From Mesorhizobium sp. (GTDB lineage: Bacteria > Pseudomonadota > Alphaproteobacteria > Rhizobiales > Rhizobiaceae), in assembly GCA_004020875.1 (NCBI GenBank), contig SAPZ01000005.1, forward strand, positions 62,001 through 126,000: a DNA stretch of 64,000 nucleotides. Reading direction: 5' to 3'. Below, one piece after another: positions 52,610 to 64,000 of this stretch. The notes under the pieces are model-generated. The model had not been told where the DNA came from. It saw nothing but the letters and a program-made list of their open reading frames with translations, and did no database searches. Every line of letters begins with the position of its first letter. The first letter of the stretch is position 1. Position numbers and translations under genes: made by a program.

Positions 52610-53746
52610 ATGCTGTTTTGGGTCATAGCCGCAATCCTCACGCTGGGCGCCAGCCTGGCGGTGCTTTTGCCGCTTACCGGCGGCGTGAAAGGCGCGTCGC
52701 CAGCCGGCGATCACGACCTGGAAGTCTATCGCGACCAGCTTTCCGAGCTCGATCGCGACGTGGCGCGCGGCCTGATCCAGCCGGGCGAGGCCGAGGAGGC
52801 GCGCGCCGAGATCGGCCGCCGCATCCTGCGTCTCGGTGCGGCCGACCGGCCGGGCTCCGCCAATCCAGGCTCCTCCCGCGGCATCAAATTGGTCGCCAGC
52901 TTGGCCGTGCTTGCCGTTCCGCTGCTGAGCTGGGGGCTATATGGCATGCTCGGCTCTCCCGAGCTGCCTTCACAGCCTCTGGCCGAGCGTCTCGCCAAGA
53001 ATCCCGCCGATTCCTCGGTCGACGAGCTGGTCGCACGCGCCGAAGCGCATCTTGCCGCCAATCCGTCGGACGGCAAGGGCTGGGACGTGCTGGCGCCGAT
53101 CTATCTTCGCCTGCAGCGCTTTCCCGACGCGATCAGCGCCTACCGCAACGCCATCCGCCTCGACGGCGACAGCGCCGTGCGCCAGTCGGGCCTCGGCGAG
53201 GCGATCGCAAGTGCTGCCGGCGGCATCGTTTCGGCGGACGCTCAAAAGGCCTTCGAAGCGGCCCTGAAGCTCGATCCGGCCAACGCCAAGGCGAATTTCT
53301 ACTTGGGCGTAGGCCTTGCCCAGGAAGGCAGGAAGGACGAGGCTGTCGCCGCTTGGCAAAAGATGCTCGGGCAGCTTCCGCCGGATTCGCCCTGGCGCAG
53401 CGCAATCCAGCAGGCGTTTGCCGAGGCTGGCCAGCCGGCGGTCGCTGCGGGCGCGCCGGCAAGCGGGCCGGATGCCCAGCAGATGGAAGCCGCGCAGCAG
53501 ATGGCGCCGCAGGACCGGCAGGCGATGATCGAAACCATGGTCGCGGGCCTAGCCGACAAATTGAAGCAGAATCCCCGTGACGAGGAAGGATGGATGCGCC
53601 TCATTCGTTCCTATGCCGTGCTCGGCAAGCCCGATCAGGCGCGCGAGGCGCTCGGCCGCGCTGTCGCCGCCTTCGGCGCCGACAGCGAGCAGGCCAAGAA
53701 GTTCACCGCCTTCGCCGCTTCCCTCGGCGTGACGGCGACGGAGTAA
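52610..53746 (+). CDS. ccmI: Cytochrome c biogenesis protein CcmI (CycH)
   Basis: A 378-residue protein that delivers apocytochrome c to the haem ligation complex. Two membrane segments are seen at about 1-22 and 88-108 with the cytoplasmic [20 protein letters not shown] helix between; TPR-type repeats follow in the periplasm ([58 protein letters not shown]). An Ala/Gln-rich linker separates them. The ATG at 52610 follows GGAAGAGCC. It is the first gene of ccmI-ccmE-ccmF-ccmH (cycHJKL). Confidence 0.92.
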   Translation: MLFWVIAAILTLGASLAVLLPLTGGVKGASPAGDHDLEVYRDQLSELDRDVARGLIQPGEAEEARAEIGRRILRLGAADRPGSANPGSSRGIKLVASLAVLAVPLLSWGLYGMLGSPELPSQPLAERLAKNPADSSVDELVARAEAHLAANPSDGKGWDVLAPIYLRLQRFPDAISAYRNAIRLDGDSAVRQSGLGEAIASAAGGIVSADAQKAFEAALKLDPANAKANFYLGVGLAQEGRKDEAVAAWQKMLGQLPPDSPWRSAIQQAFAEAGQPAVAAGAPASGPDAQQMEAAQQMAPQDRQAMIETMVAGLADKLKQNPRDEEGWMRLIRSYAVLGKPDQAREALGRAVAAFGADSEQAKKFTAFAASLGVTATE

Positions 53747-53749
53747 GAG

Positions 53750-54193
53750 ATGACGCGCAAGCAGAAGCGATTGTCGGTAATCGTGGCGGGGCTGGCCTTC
53801 CTCGCCGCGGCCGCCGGACTCACCTTCTACGCGCTCGGCCAGAAGGCCTCCTATTTCTACATGCCGGCAGAGCTGGCGACGGCAAGCGTCCAGCCTGGAC
53901 AGCGCATCCGCCTTGGCGGCCTCGTCGAGAGCGGCACCGTCGTGCGCGGTAGTGGGGCAACCGTGGCCTTCTCGGTTACCGACACGCAGAAATCGATCAA
54001 GGTGACCTACACCGGCATCCTGCCCGATCTCTTCCGCGAGGGGCAGGGCGTCATAACCGAGGGCGCTTTCGGTTCGGATGGGGTTTTCGTCGCCGACAGC
54101 GTCTTGGCCAAGCATGACGAGCGCTATATGCCGAAGGAAGTCGCCGACGGCCTGAAGGCCAAGGGCGTCTGGGTGGAAAGCAAGAGCCAATAA
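53750..54193 (+). CDS. ccmE: Cytochrome c-type haem chaperone CcmE (CycJ)
   Basis: A 147-residue periplasmic haem chaperone that binds haem covalently before passing it to CcmF. One N-terminal membrane anchor (about 8-28) is followed by an OB-fold; the haem-binding His is in HDERYMP near 123, with Tyr as in the family. [12 protein letters not shown] and [16 protein letters not shown] segments are visible. It is 3 bases after ccmI and overlaps the start of ccmF by 1 base, so it is strongly coupled. Confidence 0.95.
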   Translation: MTRKQKRLSVIVAGLAFLAAAAGLTFYALGQKASYFYMPAELATASVQPGQRIRLGGLVESGTVVRGSGATVAFSVTDTQKSIKVTYTGILPDLFREGQGVITEGAFGSDGVFVADSVLAKHDERYMPKEVADGLKAKGVWVESKSQ

Positions 54194-56178
54194 TGGTTGA
54201 GACCGGACATTTCGCCCTCGTGCTCGCCTTCGCGCTGTCACTGGTGCAGATGCTGGTGCCGCTGGTCGGCGCCCGTACCGGCAACCAGCGGCTGATGGCG
54301 GTAGGCGGCCCGGTGACCGTCACCGGCTTCGCGCTGACCGCGCTGTCCTTCACGGCCCTTGCGAGCGCCTATGCCGGCTCGGACTTCTCGGTGGCGAACG
54401 TGTGGGAGAATTCCCACTCGCTGCAGCCGATGATCTACAAGATCACCGGCACCTGGGGAAACCACGAAGGCTCGATGCTGCTGTGGGTCCTGATCCTGAC
54501 CTTCTTCGGGGCGCTCGTCGCCGTCTTCGGCAACAATCTGCCAGCGACGCTCAAGGCCAATGTGCTGGCCGTGCAAGGCATGATCGGCGCGGCCTTCTTC
54601 CTGTTCATCCTGACCACCTCCAACCCGTTCATCCGCCTCAATCCGGCGCCGGTCGAGGGGCGCGACCTCAACCCGGTCCTGCAGGACCTCGGCCTCGCCA
54701 TCCATCCGCCGCTGCTCTATCTCGGCTATGTCGGCTTCTCGGTCTGCTTTTCCTTCTCGGTCGCGGCGCTGATCGAGGGCCGCATCGACGCCTCCTGGGC
54801 GCGCTGGGTGCGGCCGTGGACGCTGGTCGCCTGGATGTTCCTCACCGGCGGGATCGCCATGGGCTCCTACTGGGCCTATTACGAGCTCGGATGGGGCGGC
54901 TTCTGGTTCTGGGATCCGGTCGAGAACGCCTCCTTCATGCCCTGGCTTGCCGGCACAGCGCTGCTCCATTCGGCCATCGTCATGGAGAAGCGCTCGGCGC
55001 TGAAGATCTGGACGCTGCTGCTTGCCATTCTCACCTTCTCACTGTCGCTGCTCGGCACTTTCCTGGTGCGTTCGGGCGTGCTGACCTCCGTGCACGCCTT
55101 CGCCACCGACCCGGCGCGCGGCGTCTTCATCCTGTGCATCCTGACGCTGTTCATCGGTGGCTCGTTGGCGCTGTTTGCGCTGCGCGCATCCAGCCTGACC
55201 GCCGGCGGCCTGTTCCATCCGATCTCGCGCGAGGGCGCGCTGGTCCTCAACAATCTCTTTCTCACCACCGCCGCCGCGACGGTGCTGGTCGGCACGCTTT
55301 ACCCGCTGGCGCTCGAGGCGCTCACCGGCGGCAAGATCTCGGTCGGCGCGCCATTCTTCGATCTCACCTTCGGCCCGCTGATGGTGCCGCTGCTGGTGAT
55401 CGTGCCGTTCGGCCCGCTGCTCGCCTGGAAGCGCGGTGACGTGATTGCCGCCTCGCAGCGCCTGGTCGCGGCCTTCGCCCTGGCGCTCGCCGCGATGTTG
55501 GTCACCGGCCTCTTCATCGACGGCGCCTCGGTTTTCGCAGCGCTCGGCGTCGGCCTCGCTGTCTGGCTCGTCGCCGGCGCGCTGACCGACCTTGCCGTCA
55601 AATCCGGCGCCGGCTCGGTGGCGCCGGCGGTCATGCTTCGCCGTTTCGCTGGCCTGCCGCGCTCGGTCTTCGGCACGGCACTGGCCCATCTCGGCCTTGG
55701 GCTGACCTTGCTCGGCATTGTGGGCACGCTCTGCTTCGGCACCGAGAAGATCCTCACCATGCGGCCCGGTGAGACGGTGGACCTCTCCGGCCACACGCTG
55801 CGCTTCGAAGGGCTTTTTCCCCAGAAAGGTCCGAACTTCACCGAGGATCGCGCCCGCTTCCTGCTGATCGGCGCAGACGGAAACGCCAACGGCGAGATAT
55901 CTTCGGCAAAACGCTTCTTTCAGGCCCGGCAGATGGCAACGACCGAGTCCGGCATCAGGACCCTCGGTTTGAGCCAGCTTTATCTGTCGCTCGGTGACGA
56001 GGATAATGACGGCTCCGTCGTCGTGCGCCTCTGGTGGAAACCGCTGGTGACGCTGATCTGGGGCGGCGGGCTGGTGATGATGGCGGGCGCGGCCATGTCG
56101 CTGGCCGACCGCCGCTTGCGTGTCGGCGCACCCGCGAGGCGCCGCAAGCCGGCCGCCGCGTTGACGAGCCCGACATGA
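54193..56178 (+). CDS. ccmF: Haem lyase subunit CcmF (CycK)
   Basis: A 661-residue polytopic membrane protein, the haem lyase core of system I. The WWD-type periplasmic motif is seen in WGGFWFWDPVENASFMPW, and conserved His lie in ALLHSA and LGLAIHPPLLYLGYVGFS. Many membrane segments run through its length. Near the C-terminus a soluble periplasmic domain (about 520-600) precedes a final helix. It overlaps ccmE by 1 base and ccmH by 4 bases (ATGA). Confidence 0.95.
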   Translation: MVETGHFALVLAFALSLVQMLVPLVGARTGNQRLMAVGGPVTVTGFALTALSFTALASAYAGSDFSVANVWENSHSLQPMIYKITGTWGNHEGSMLLWVLILTFFGALVAVFGNNLPATLKANVLAVQGMIGAAFFLFILTTSNPFIRLNPAPVEGRDLNPVLQDLGLAIHPPLLYLGYVGFSVCFSFSVAALIEGRIDASWARWVRPWTLVAWMFLTGGIAMGSYWAYYELGWGGFWFWDPVENASFMPWLAGTALLHSAIVMEKRSALKIWTLLLAILTFSLSLLGTFLVRSGVLTSVHAFATDPARGVFILCILTLFIGGSLALFALRASSLTAGGLFHPISREGALVLNNLFLTTAAATVLVGTLYPLALEALTGGKISVGAPFFDLTFGPLMVPLLVIVPFGPLLAWKRGDVIAASQRLVAAFALALAAMLVTGLFIDGASVFAALGVGLAVWLVAGALTDLAVKSGAGSVAPAVMLRRFAGLPRSVFGTALAHLGLGLTLLGIVGTLCFGTEKILTMRPGETVDLSGHTLRFEGLFPQKGPNFTEDRARFLLIGADGNANGEISSAKRFFQARQMATTESGIRTLGLSQLYLSLGDEDNDGSVVVRLWWKPLVTLIWGGGLVMMAGAAMSLADRRLRVGAPARRRKPAAALTSPT

Positions 56179-56636
56179 GGGCAAGGTTTTCGCTCCCCTC
56201 GCTGATCCTTCTGCTCGCCCTGGCGTTTACAGGCGGCGCACAGGCGGTGAAGCCTGATGAAGTGCTGCAGGACCCGGCATTAGAGGCGAGGGCGCGTGCG
56301 CTGTCGGAAGGCCTGCGCTGCATGGTCTGCCAGAACCAGTCGATCGACGAATCCGACGCCGATCTGGCCCGCGATCTGCGCATTCTTGTGCGCCAGCGCC
56401 TCGTGGCCGGCGACACCGACCAGCAGGTGATGGACTACATCGTCTCGCGCTATGGCGAGTTCGTGCTGCTCAAGCCACGTTTCAACCCGCGCAACGCGCT
56501 TTTGTGGGGCACGCCAGTGCTCCTGCTTCTGGCCGGCGGCCTGTTCATTGTGCTCAGCGCCCGCTCGCGCCGCCCGGTATCGTCGGCGCTTTCGGCCGAG
56601 GAGCAGGCAGCCCTGGATAAGATGCTGCGCGACTGA
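56175..56636 (+). CDS. ccmH: Apocytochrome thiol-reducing subunit CcmH (CycL)
   Basis: A 153-residue protein with a signal peptide (about 1-24), the redox motif LRCMVCQNQ near 50, and a membrane helix near 108-128 (LLWGTPVLLLLAGGLFIVLS). It holds apocytochrome cysteines reduced for haem attachment. The ATG overlaps the ccmF stop. It is the last gene of the cyc operon; degP follows after 156 bases, which suggests its own promoter. Confidence 0.94.
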   Translation: MRARFSLPSLILLLALAFTGGAQAVKPDEVLQDPALEARARALSEGLRCMVCQNQSIDESDADLARDLRILVRQRLVAGDTDQQVMDYIVSRYGEFVLLKPRFNPRNALLWGTPVLLLLAGGLFIVLSARSRRPVSSALSAEEQAALDKMLRD

Positions 56637-56792
56637 GCGCCATCACCGATTGGTTCAACCGCTTCCGTGGTCGGCCAACATTACAAAACTTTCATGTACC
56701 GGAAATGGCCCCGTAATGTGCGGCTCTCTAATCCTCTTGCCCGAGGATGCTTCGCCTGAGCGCATCCGCTTCGATAGAGGATAAGAAACCCC

Positions 56793-58346
56793 ATGAATAA
56801 TGCCCCCAATTCATATTCCCGCACCCGAAAGCGCCTGATGGCCGCCGTCGCTTCCCTGGCCGTCGTCGGCACGGTTGGCGCGGGTATGCTCGCGACTGGC
56901 ACTGCCCCCGTGCTGGCCGATGCCGTTCGCGTCGAAGCCCCCCAGATGCCGAGTTTTGCCGATGTCGTCGAGCATGTTTCGCCGGCGGTGGTCAGCGTCA
57001 AGGTCAAGGCCAAGATCCAGCCCACGGCCGATGACGGCTCCGACAATCAAGACGGCTTTGACAATCTTCCCGACAATCCGCAACTGCGCCGCTTCTTCAA
57101 GGAGTTCCGCGGCTTCGGCGATCAGGGCGGCCAGCAGTTCGGCATGCGCCCGTTCAACCACCGCAACCACGGCAATGGCGAGCCACGCCCGGTTGCCCAG
57201 GGCTCGGGTTTCTTCATCTCGGAGGACGGCTATCTCGTCACCAACAACCATGTCGTGTCGGAAGGTTCGGACTTCACCGTCGTCACCAATGACGGCAAGG
57301 AACTCGACGCCAAGCTGATCGGCACCGATCCGCGCACCGATCTTGCCGTGCTGAAAGTCGATGGCGGCGGCAACAAGTTCACCTATGTCGACTTCGCCGA
57401 CGATTCCAAGATCCGCATCGGTGACTGGGTGGTTGCCGTAGGTAATCCGTTCGGCCTCGGCGGCACCGTTACCGCCGGCATCGTCTCGGCCCGCGGCCGC
57501 GACATCGGCGCCGGACCTTATGACGACTTCATCCAGATCGACGCATCGGTCAACCGCGGCAATTCGGGCGGTCCGACCTTCAACCTCAACGGCCAAGTGA
57601 TCGGCATCAACACCGCCATCTTCTCGCCGTCGGGCGGCAGCGTCGGCATTGCCTTCGACATCCCGGCCTCAACCGCCAAGCAGGTCGTCCAGGACCTTAT
57701 GAAGAGCGGCTCTGTCCAGCGCGGCTGGCTCGGCGTCGAGATCCAGCCGGTCACTTCCGACATCGCCGAGTCGCTCGGCCTGAAATCGGACAAGGGCGCG
57801 CTGGTCTCGAGCGCCCAGGACGCAGGCCCGGGCAAGAAGGCGGGCATCGCCGCCGGTGACGTCATCACGCAGGTCGACGGCAAGGACGTCGCCTCGCCGA
57901 AGGACCTCGCCCGCATGATCGGTGCGTTCGCGCCGGGCAAATCGGTCGACGTTACTGTCTGGCGCAACGGCAAGAACGAGACGGTCAAGGTCGATCTCGG
58001 CACGCTGCCTTCGAGCGACAAGCAAGCCTCGAACGAGGACAACAGCAAGCAGACGGCGCCCGCCGCCAAGGCCGACACGCTGGCCGATCTCGGCCTGACC
58101 GTCACCAAGGCGGAAAAGGGCAAGGGCCTCGTGGTCACCGATGTCGATCCCGACAGCGACGCGGCCGACCGCGGCATTCAACCCGGCGACGTCATCACCT
58201 CGATCAATTCGAATGAGGTCAACACCACCGACGACGTCTCCAAGGCGATGACCGATGCCGCCAAGGCCGGCCGCAAGGCCGTTCTGATGCAGATCACCCG
58301 CGACGACTCGAACCGCTTCGTCGCGCTGCCGGTCGGCAAGGGCTGA
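56793..58346 (+). CDS. degP: Periplasmic Do-type serine protease DegP/MucD
   Basis: A 517-residue HtrA-family protease and chaperone of the periplasm. The signal peptide is long (about 1-43, cleavage near VLADA). The catalytic triad is His in VTNNHVVSEG, Asp in DPRTDLAVLKV and Ser in RGNSGGPTF. Two PDZ domains follow, at about 300-390 and 420-510 (GWLGVEIQPV; GLVVTDVDPDSDAADRGIQPGD). A Gln/Asp-rich insertion after residue 80 is common in rhizobial forms. AGAGGATAAG precedes the ATG. A strong hairpin terminator follows. Confidence 0.94.
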   Translation: MNNAPNSYSRTRKRLMAAVASLAVVGTVGAGMLATGTAPVLADAVRVEAPQMPSFADVVEHVSPAVVSVKVKAKIQPTADDGSDNQDGFDNLPDNPQLRRFFKEFRGFGDQGGQQFGMRPFNHRNHGNGEPRPVAQGSGFFISEDGYLVTNNHVVSEGSDFTVVTNDGKELDAKLIGTDPRTDLAVLKVDGGGNKFTYVDFADDSKIRIGDWVVAVGNPFGLGGTVTAGIVSARGRDIGAGPYDDFIQIDASVNRGNSGGPTFNLNGQVIGINTAIFSPSGGSVGIAFDIPASTAKQVVQDLMKSGSVQRGWLGVEIQPVTSDIAESLGLKSDKGALVSSAQDAGPGKKAGIAAGDVITQVDGKDVASPKDLARMIGAFAPGKSVDVTVWRNGKNETVKVDLGTLPSSDKQASNEDNSKQTAPAAKADTLADLGLTVTKAEKGKGLVVTDVDPDSDAADRGIQPGDVITSINSNEVNTTDDVSKAMTDAAKAGRKAVLMQITRDDSNRFVALPVGKG

Positions 58347-58447
58347 CGTCAACTTTCAGCTTTCCCCGTGGCGGTATCAACACCCCCGAGCCGCCGTGGG
58401 GAAACATGGGGCCGAGCACGTAAGTCAGTCACCGTGTTTCGCTCCTG

Positions 58448-58483
58448 GCGGCAGCGGGTTTCCCATCACCCGCTGCCGCTTTA
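58448..58483 (+). terminator. Hairpin terminator after degP
   Basis: Perfect 12-base arms GCGGCAGCGGGT and ACCCGCTGCCGC (58448-58459, 58468-58479) around an 8-base loop, followed by TTTAT. It separates degP from the regulator gene. Confidence 0.75.
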
Positions 58484-58485
58484 TC

Positions 58486-58530
58486 GCATGTCGCCCAAAA
58501 GTGGTCGCCGGTTTTGGGAAGAAGACATGC
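58486..58530 (+). repeat. Palindromic repeat, class B, best copy
   Basis: GCATGTCGCCCAAAAGTGG and CCGGTTTTGGG, ending GACATGC. The two ends GCATGTC and GACATGC are exact reverse complements. It lies between the degP terminator and the regulator gene. Confidence 0.8.
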
Positions 58531-58601
58531 GACCAATGAAGGCAAGGCAAGAAGATATGGCTGCCCCTCAATCTTCCAATGAAATCGCGTATAACGGCTC
58601 C

Positions 58602-59276
58602 ATGAAGATTCTCGTCATGGAAGACGATCGCGAGGCGGCGGATTACTTGCAGAAAGCCTTTGCCGAAGCGGGTCACACCGCCCATGTCGCCGGCGACGGC
58701 GAGACCGGCTTCGCGCTTGCCGATGCCGGCGATTATGACGTGATGGTGGTAGACCGGCTGATGCCGCGCCGCGACGGCCTGTCGGTGATCGCCGCCCTTC
58801 GCTCGCGCGGCAACACAACGCCGGTGCTGATCCTGTCGGCGCTGGGTGAGGTCGACGACCGGGTCACGGGCCTGCGCGCCGGCGGCGATGACTATCTCAC
58901 CAAGCCCTACGCCTTTTCCGAATTGCTCGCCCGCGTCGAGGTGCTGAACCGCCGCGCCAGCGCGCGCGAGTCCGAGACCCTCTACCGCGTCGGCGATCTC
59001 GAGCTCGACCGGCTGTCGCATTCGGTCAAGCGAGCTGGGCGCGAGATCACGCTGCAGCCGCGCGAGTTCCGCCTGCTCGAATATCTGATGCGCCATGCCG
59101 GCCAGGTGGTGACGCGCACCATGCTTCTGGAAAATGTCTGGGACTATCATTTCGACCCGCAGACCAATGTCATCGACGTCCATGTCTCGCGCCTGCGCGG
59201 CAAGATCGAAAAAGGCTTCGACAAGCCGATCCTGCATACGATCCGCGGCGCCGGCTACATGCTGAAAGGCGGCTAG
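58602..59276 (+). CDS. OmpR-type response regulator
   Basis: A 224-residue response regulator. The receiver has DD in VMEDDREA, the phosphorylated Asp near 51 in VVDRLMPRRDG (an unusual DRLMP context), and the switch K in DDYLTKPY. The winged helix has TNVIDVHVSRLRGKI and IRGAGYML. It partners the kinase that follows 8 bases later. The target genes are unknown; degP next door suggests envelope stress. The ATG at 58602 is chosen; an ATG at 58557 would add 15 residues. Confidence 0.88.
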   Translation: MKILVMEDDREAADYLQKAFAEAGHTAHVAGDGETGFALADAGDYDVMVVDRLMPRRDGLSVIAALRSRGNTTPVLILSALGEVDDRVTGLRAGGDDYLTKPYAFSELLARVEVLNRRASARESETLYRVGDLELDRLSHSVKRAGREITLQPREFRLLEYLMRHAGQVVTRTMLLENVWDYHFDPQTNVIDVHVSRLRGKIEKGFDKPILHTIRGAGYMLKGG

Positions 59277-59284
59277 AACCCGTC

Positions 59285-60763
59285 ATGGCATTGTCCCTGC
59301 CGGCCATCATGAAGACGACGGCGGCCCGGCTCTCGGCGCTCTATCTTCTGCTTTTCGCGCTCTGCGCGGTGCTGCTTGTCTTCTACATGACGTCGCTGTC
59401 GGCGCGCATGCTGACAGCGCAGACGCAGGAGACCATCAACGACGAGGTGCTGGGCCTGGCCCGCGCCTATCAGCGCGGCGGCCTGCCGGTGCTGGTGCGC
59501 GTCGTCGAAAACCGTTCGCGCCAGCCCGGCGCCAATCTCTATCTCATCGCCGACGCCAACGGCCAGATCCTGACCGGCAACGTGCAGAGCCTGGAGCCTG
59601 GAGTCATCGAGACGGAGGGCTGGACGACGGAGCCCTTTTCCTACCAGCGCTTCGGCGAGGGTGAGCTCGACCGGCTGCGCAGCGGGACTGCGGACCAGCC
59701 CGCTCCTCAAGCCGGCGACAGCGGCACTCCCCAGTCGACCGGAGCCAAGGGCCACAACGCCATCGCACTGGTGCTGAGGCTGCCAAATCAGATGATCATG
59801 CTGGTCGGTCGCGACCTTGGCGAACCCGAGCGGTTCCGCGCGGTCATCAGCCGCGCCCTGACCTTGGCGCTGGGCATGATGGGGTTGGGCGGTATCCTGA
59901 TCTGGTTCTTTGTCGGGCGTGCCGCGCTGAAGCGCATCGACAGCGTGTCGGACGCCAGCCGACGCATCATGGGCGGCGACTTGTCCGGGCGGCTGCCGGT
60001 GACCGGCGCCGGCGACGAATTCGACCGCCTGTCGGAAAACCTCAACTCGATGCTGGCGAGGATAGCCATGCTGAACGAAGGGCTGAAGCAGGTCTCCGAC
60101 AACATCGCCCACGACCTGAAGACGCCGCTGACCAGGCTGCGCAACCGCGCCGAGGCGACCCTTGCAGGCACGCAAAAGACGGAAGACTATCGCCAGGCGC
60201 TGGAAGGCACGATCGCCGAATCCGACCAGCTCATCAAGACGTTCAACGCCATACTGATGATCTCACGCCTGGAGGCCGGCTATTCCTCGGAGCAGACCGG
60301 CCCCGTCGATCTTGCCGCCACGGTGAGCGACGTGGTCGAGCTCTACGAGCCGGTAGCGGAGGAGGCCGGCGTGGTGCTTGAAGCAACCGTCCCCGAGACT
60401 TTCACGATCAACGGCAACCGCGAGCTGATTGGCCAGGCCCTGTCCAACATAGTCGACAACGCCATCAAATACTCGACCGATGCCGCCAAGGCGCCGAAGG
60501 TGCGTGTGGCATTGGAGCGCGCCGGAAGCGAAATCAAGCTTACCGTGACCGACAATGGCCACGGCATTCCCGACGACGCCGATCGCGCCCGCGCCACCGA
60601 GCGTTTCGTGCGCCTGGAAAAGAGCCGCTCGCAGCCAGGCTCGGGGCTCGGCCTCAGCCTCGCCAAGGCGATCGTGACTTTCCACAACGGCAGGCTTGAT
60701 CTTTTGCCCGCCAATCCCGGATTGTCCGTGGTCATGAGTTTCCCGTGGCGGGAGACGCATTGA
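59285..60763 (+). CDS. Sensor histidine kinase
   Basis: A 492-residue membrane kinase. The first membrane segment lies at about 13-35 (LSALYLLLFALCAVLLVFYM), the periplasmic part follows (about 36-190), the second segment is near 195-215, and a HAMP domain follows. The phosphorylated His is in NIAHDLKTPLTRLRNR. HATPase motifs are LSNIVDNAIKYS, DNGHGIPDD and GSGLGLSLAKAIV. Together with the preceding regulator it forms a two-component pair conserved between degP and glnE in rhizobia; the signal is unknown. A 13-base gap separates it from glnE. Confidence 0.9.
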   Translation: MALSLPAIMKTTAARLSALYLLLFALCAVLLVFYMTSLSARMLTAQTQETINDEVLGLARAYQRGGLPVLVRVVENRSRQPGANLYLIADANGQILTGNVQSLEPGVIETEGWTTEPFSYQRFGEGELDRLRSGTADQPAPQAGDSGTPQSTGAKGHNAIALVLRLPNQMIMLVGRDLGEPERFRAVISRALTLALGMMGLGGILIWFFVGRAALKRIDSVSDASRRIMGGDLSGRLPVTGAGDEFDRLSENLNSMLARIAMLNEGLKQVSDNIAHDLKTPLTRLRNRAEATLAGTQKTEDYRQALEGTIAESDQLIKTFNAILMISRLEAGYSSEQTGPVDLAATVSDVVELYEPVAEEAGVVLEATVPETFTINGNRELIGQALSNIVDNAIKYSTDAAKAPKVRVALERAGSEIKLTVTDNGHGIPDDADRARATERFVRLEKSRSQPGSGLGLSLAKAIVTFHNGRLDLLPANPGLSVVMSFPWRETH

Positions 60764-60775
60764 TGGCGCGGATAA

Positions 60776-63730
<2,955 letters not shown>

Positions 63731-63736
63731 ATTAAG

Positions 63737-63840
63737 GCATGTCTCCCGAAAGTGGGAACCGGTTTCGGAATAAAGACATGCGTAAAATTAGAAACCTAAA
63801 GCGTATGGAGCGAATCTGAAACATCGGGACGCGCTTTAGG
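63737..63840. repeat. Palindromic repeat, class B, with CCTAAAGCG arms
   Basis: A class B element, GCATGTCTCCCGAAAGTGGG and CCGGTTTCGG ending GACATGC (63737-63781). Behind it CCTAAAGCG (63795-63803) pairs with CGCTTTAGG (63832-63840). The last arm overlaps the stop codon of the neighbouring kinase gene. Confidence 0.7.
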
Positions 63841-64000
63841 CCGCAGCCTTCACCGCCGTCGGCGCTTTCTTCAGCGGAATGCGCACCGACACGATGGTGC
63901 CGACACCTTCGGTCGAGCGGATCTTCAGCGCGCCGCCCTGCAGCTCGGCCAGCGAGCGGGAGATGGCGAGGCCAAGACCCGAGCCGGTGTGGTTCTTGGA
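63836..64000 (-). CDS. Histidine kinase, C-terminal end (5' part outside window)
   Basis: The last 54 codons of a gene running leftward from beyond the window. The reading SKNHTGSGLGLAISRSLAEL contains the HATPase G2-box (GSGLGLAIS), then GGALKIRSTEGVGTIVSVRIP, the normal final strand of a sensor kinase. A short Lys/Ala tail ends at a TAA codon. The stop codon lies in the arm of the repeat element. Sensor type and partner cannot be judged from this part. Confidence 0.85.
   Translation of the reverse strand, partial: SKNHTGSGLGLAISRSLAELQGGALKIRSTEGVGTIVSVRIPLKKAPTAVKAAA

Overview
The window looks like a chromosomal segment of a Rhizobiales alphaproteobacterium close to Mesorhizobium. The grounds are high GC content, betICAB-type choline genes, a MucR/Ros-family regulator, a class 3 (Rhizobium etli AnsA type) asparaginase, feuN-feuP-feuQ, the cycHJKL (ccmIEFH)-degP-regulator-kinase-glnE gene order, and families of short palindromic repeats in many intergenic gaps. 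This assignment rests on reading protein families and gene order, not on a database search.

Layout. 1-3.5 kb is a decayed integration site: a PIN-domain toxin fragment, a tyrosine integrase, a diverged copy of a tRNA 3' half, AT-rich debris, and an intact tRNA-Pro(CGG) with its promoter. 3.7-6 kb holds a fused mannose-1-phosphate guanylyltransferase/AGE-type isomerase. 6-12.3 kb is a leftward operon, betI-betC-dehydratase-betA-betB. It takes choline-O-sulfate to glycine betaine, and a serine/threonine dehydratase gene is inserted with overlapping ends. A BetI-like operator sits in its promoter. 12.4-17.5 kb has a thiolase, an asparaginase, a methyltransferase, a Tat-exported beta-helix protein and a Gre-family factor. 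17.5-18.2 kb is a Doc/AbrB toxin-antitoxin pair with two operator-like repeats exactly over -35 and -10. 18.2-21.8 kb is the two-gene methylmalonyl-CoA mutase.

22-34.8 kb is mostly housekeeping: a HerA-like ATPase, a PaiB-like flavoprotein, an L,D-transpeptidase, a haloacid dehalogenase, an aminotransferase IV, Fe/Mn superoxide dismutase, two c-type cytochromes, a SET protein, oligopeptidase B, MucR, SufE and small exported proteins. 35.2-43.2 kb carries a membrane histidine kinase followed by a peptidoglycan-binding protein, several DUF proteins and a class A penicillin-binding protein. 43.4-48.1 kb is a metabolic cassette: a TetR regulator divergent from a flavin/folate dimethylglycine dehydrogenase-like enzyme and an MttB-superfamily methyltransferase. 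This is the best candidate for an undescribed pathway here. An isolated phage/GTA-tail-type DUF3168 gene and a SnoaL protein follow. 49.3-51.8 kb is feuNPQ. 52.6-63.7 kb is ccmI-ccmE-ccmF-ccmH, degP, a response regulator and kinase, and glnE. The window ends in the 3' end of another histidine kinase gene on the minus strand.

Functional links. The bet operon (betaine synthesis) and the dimethylglycine dehydrogenase/MttB cassette (probable methylated-amine demethylation) could be consecutive parts of quaternary-amine metabolism, although they lie 30 kb apart. The Ccm proteins would mature the two exported c-type cytochromes. FeuN, DegP and the kinases point to envelope and osmotic sensing. No rRNA, CRISPR array, complete prophage or intact insertion sequence was seen.
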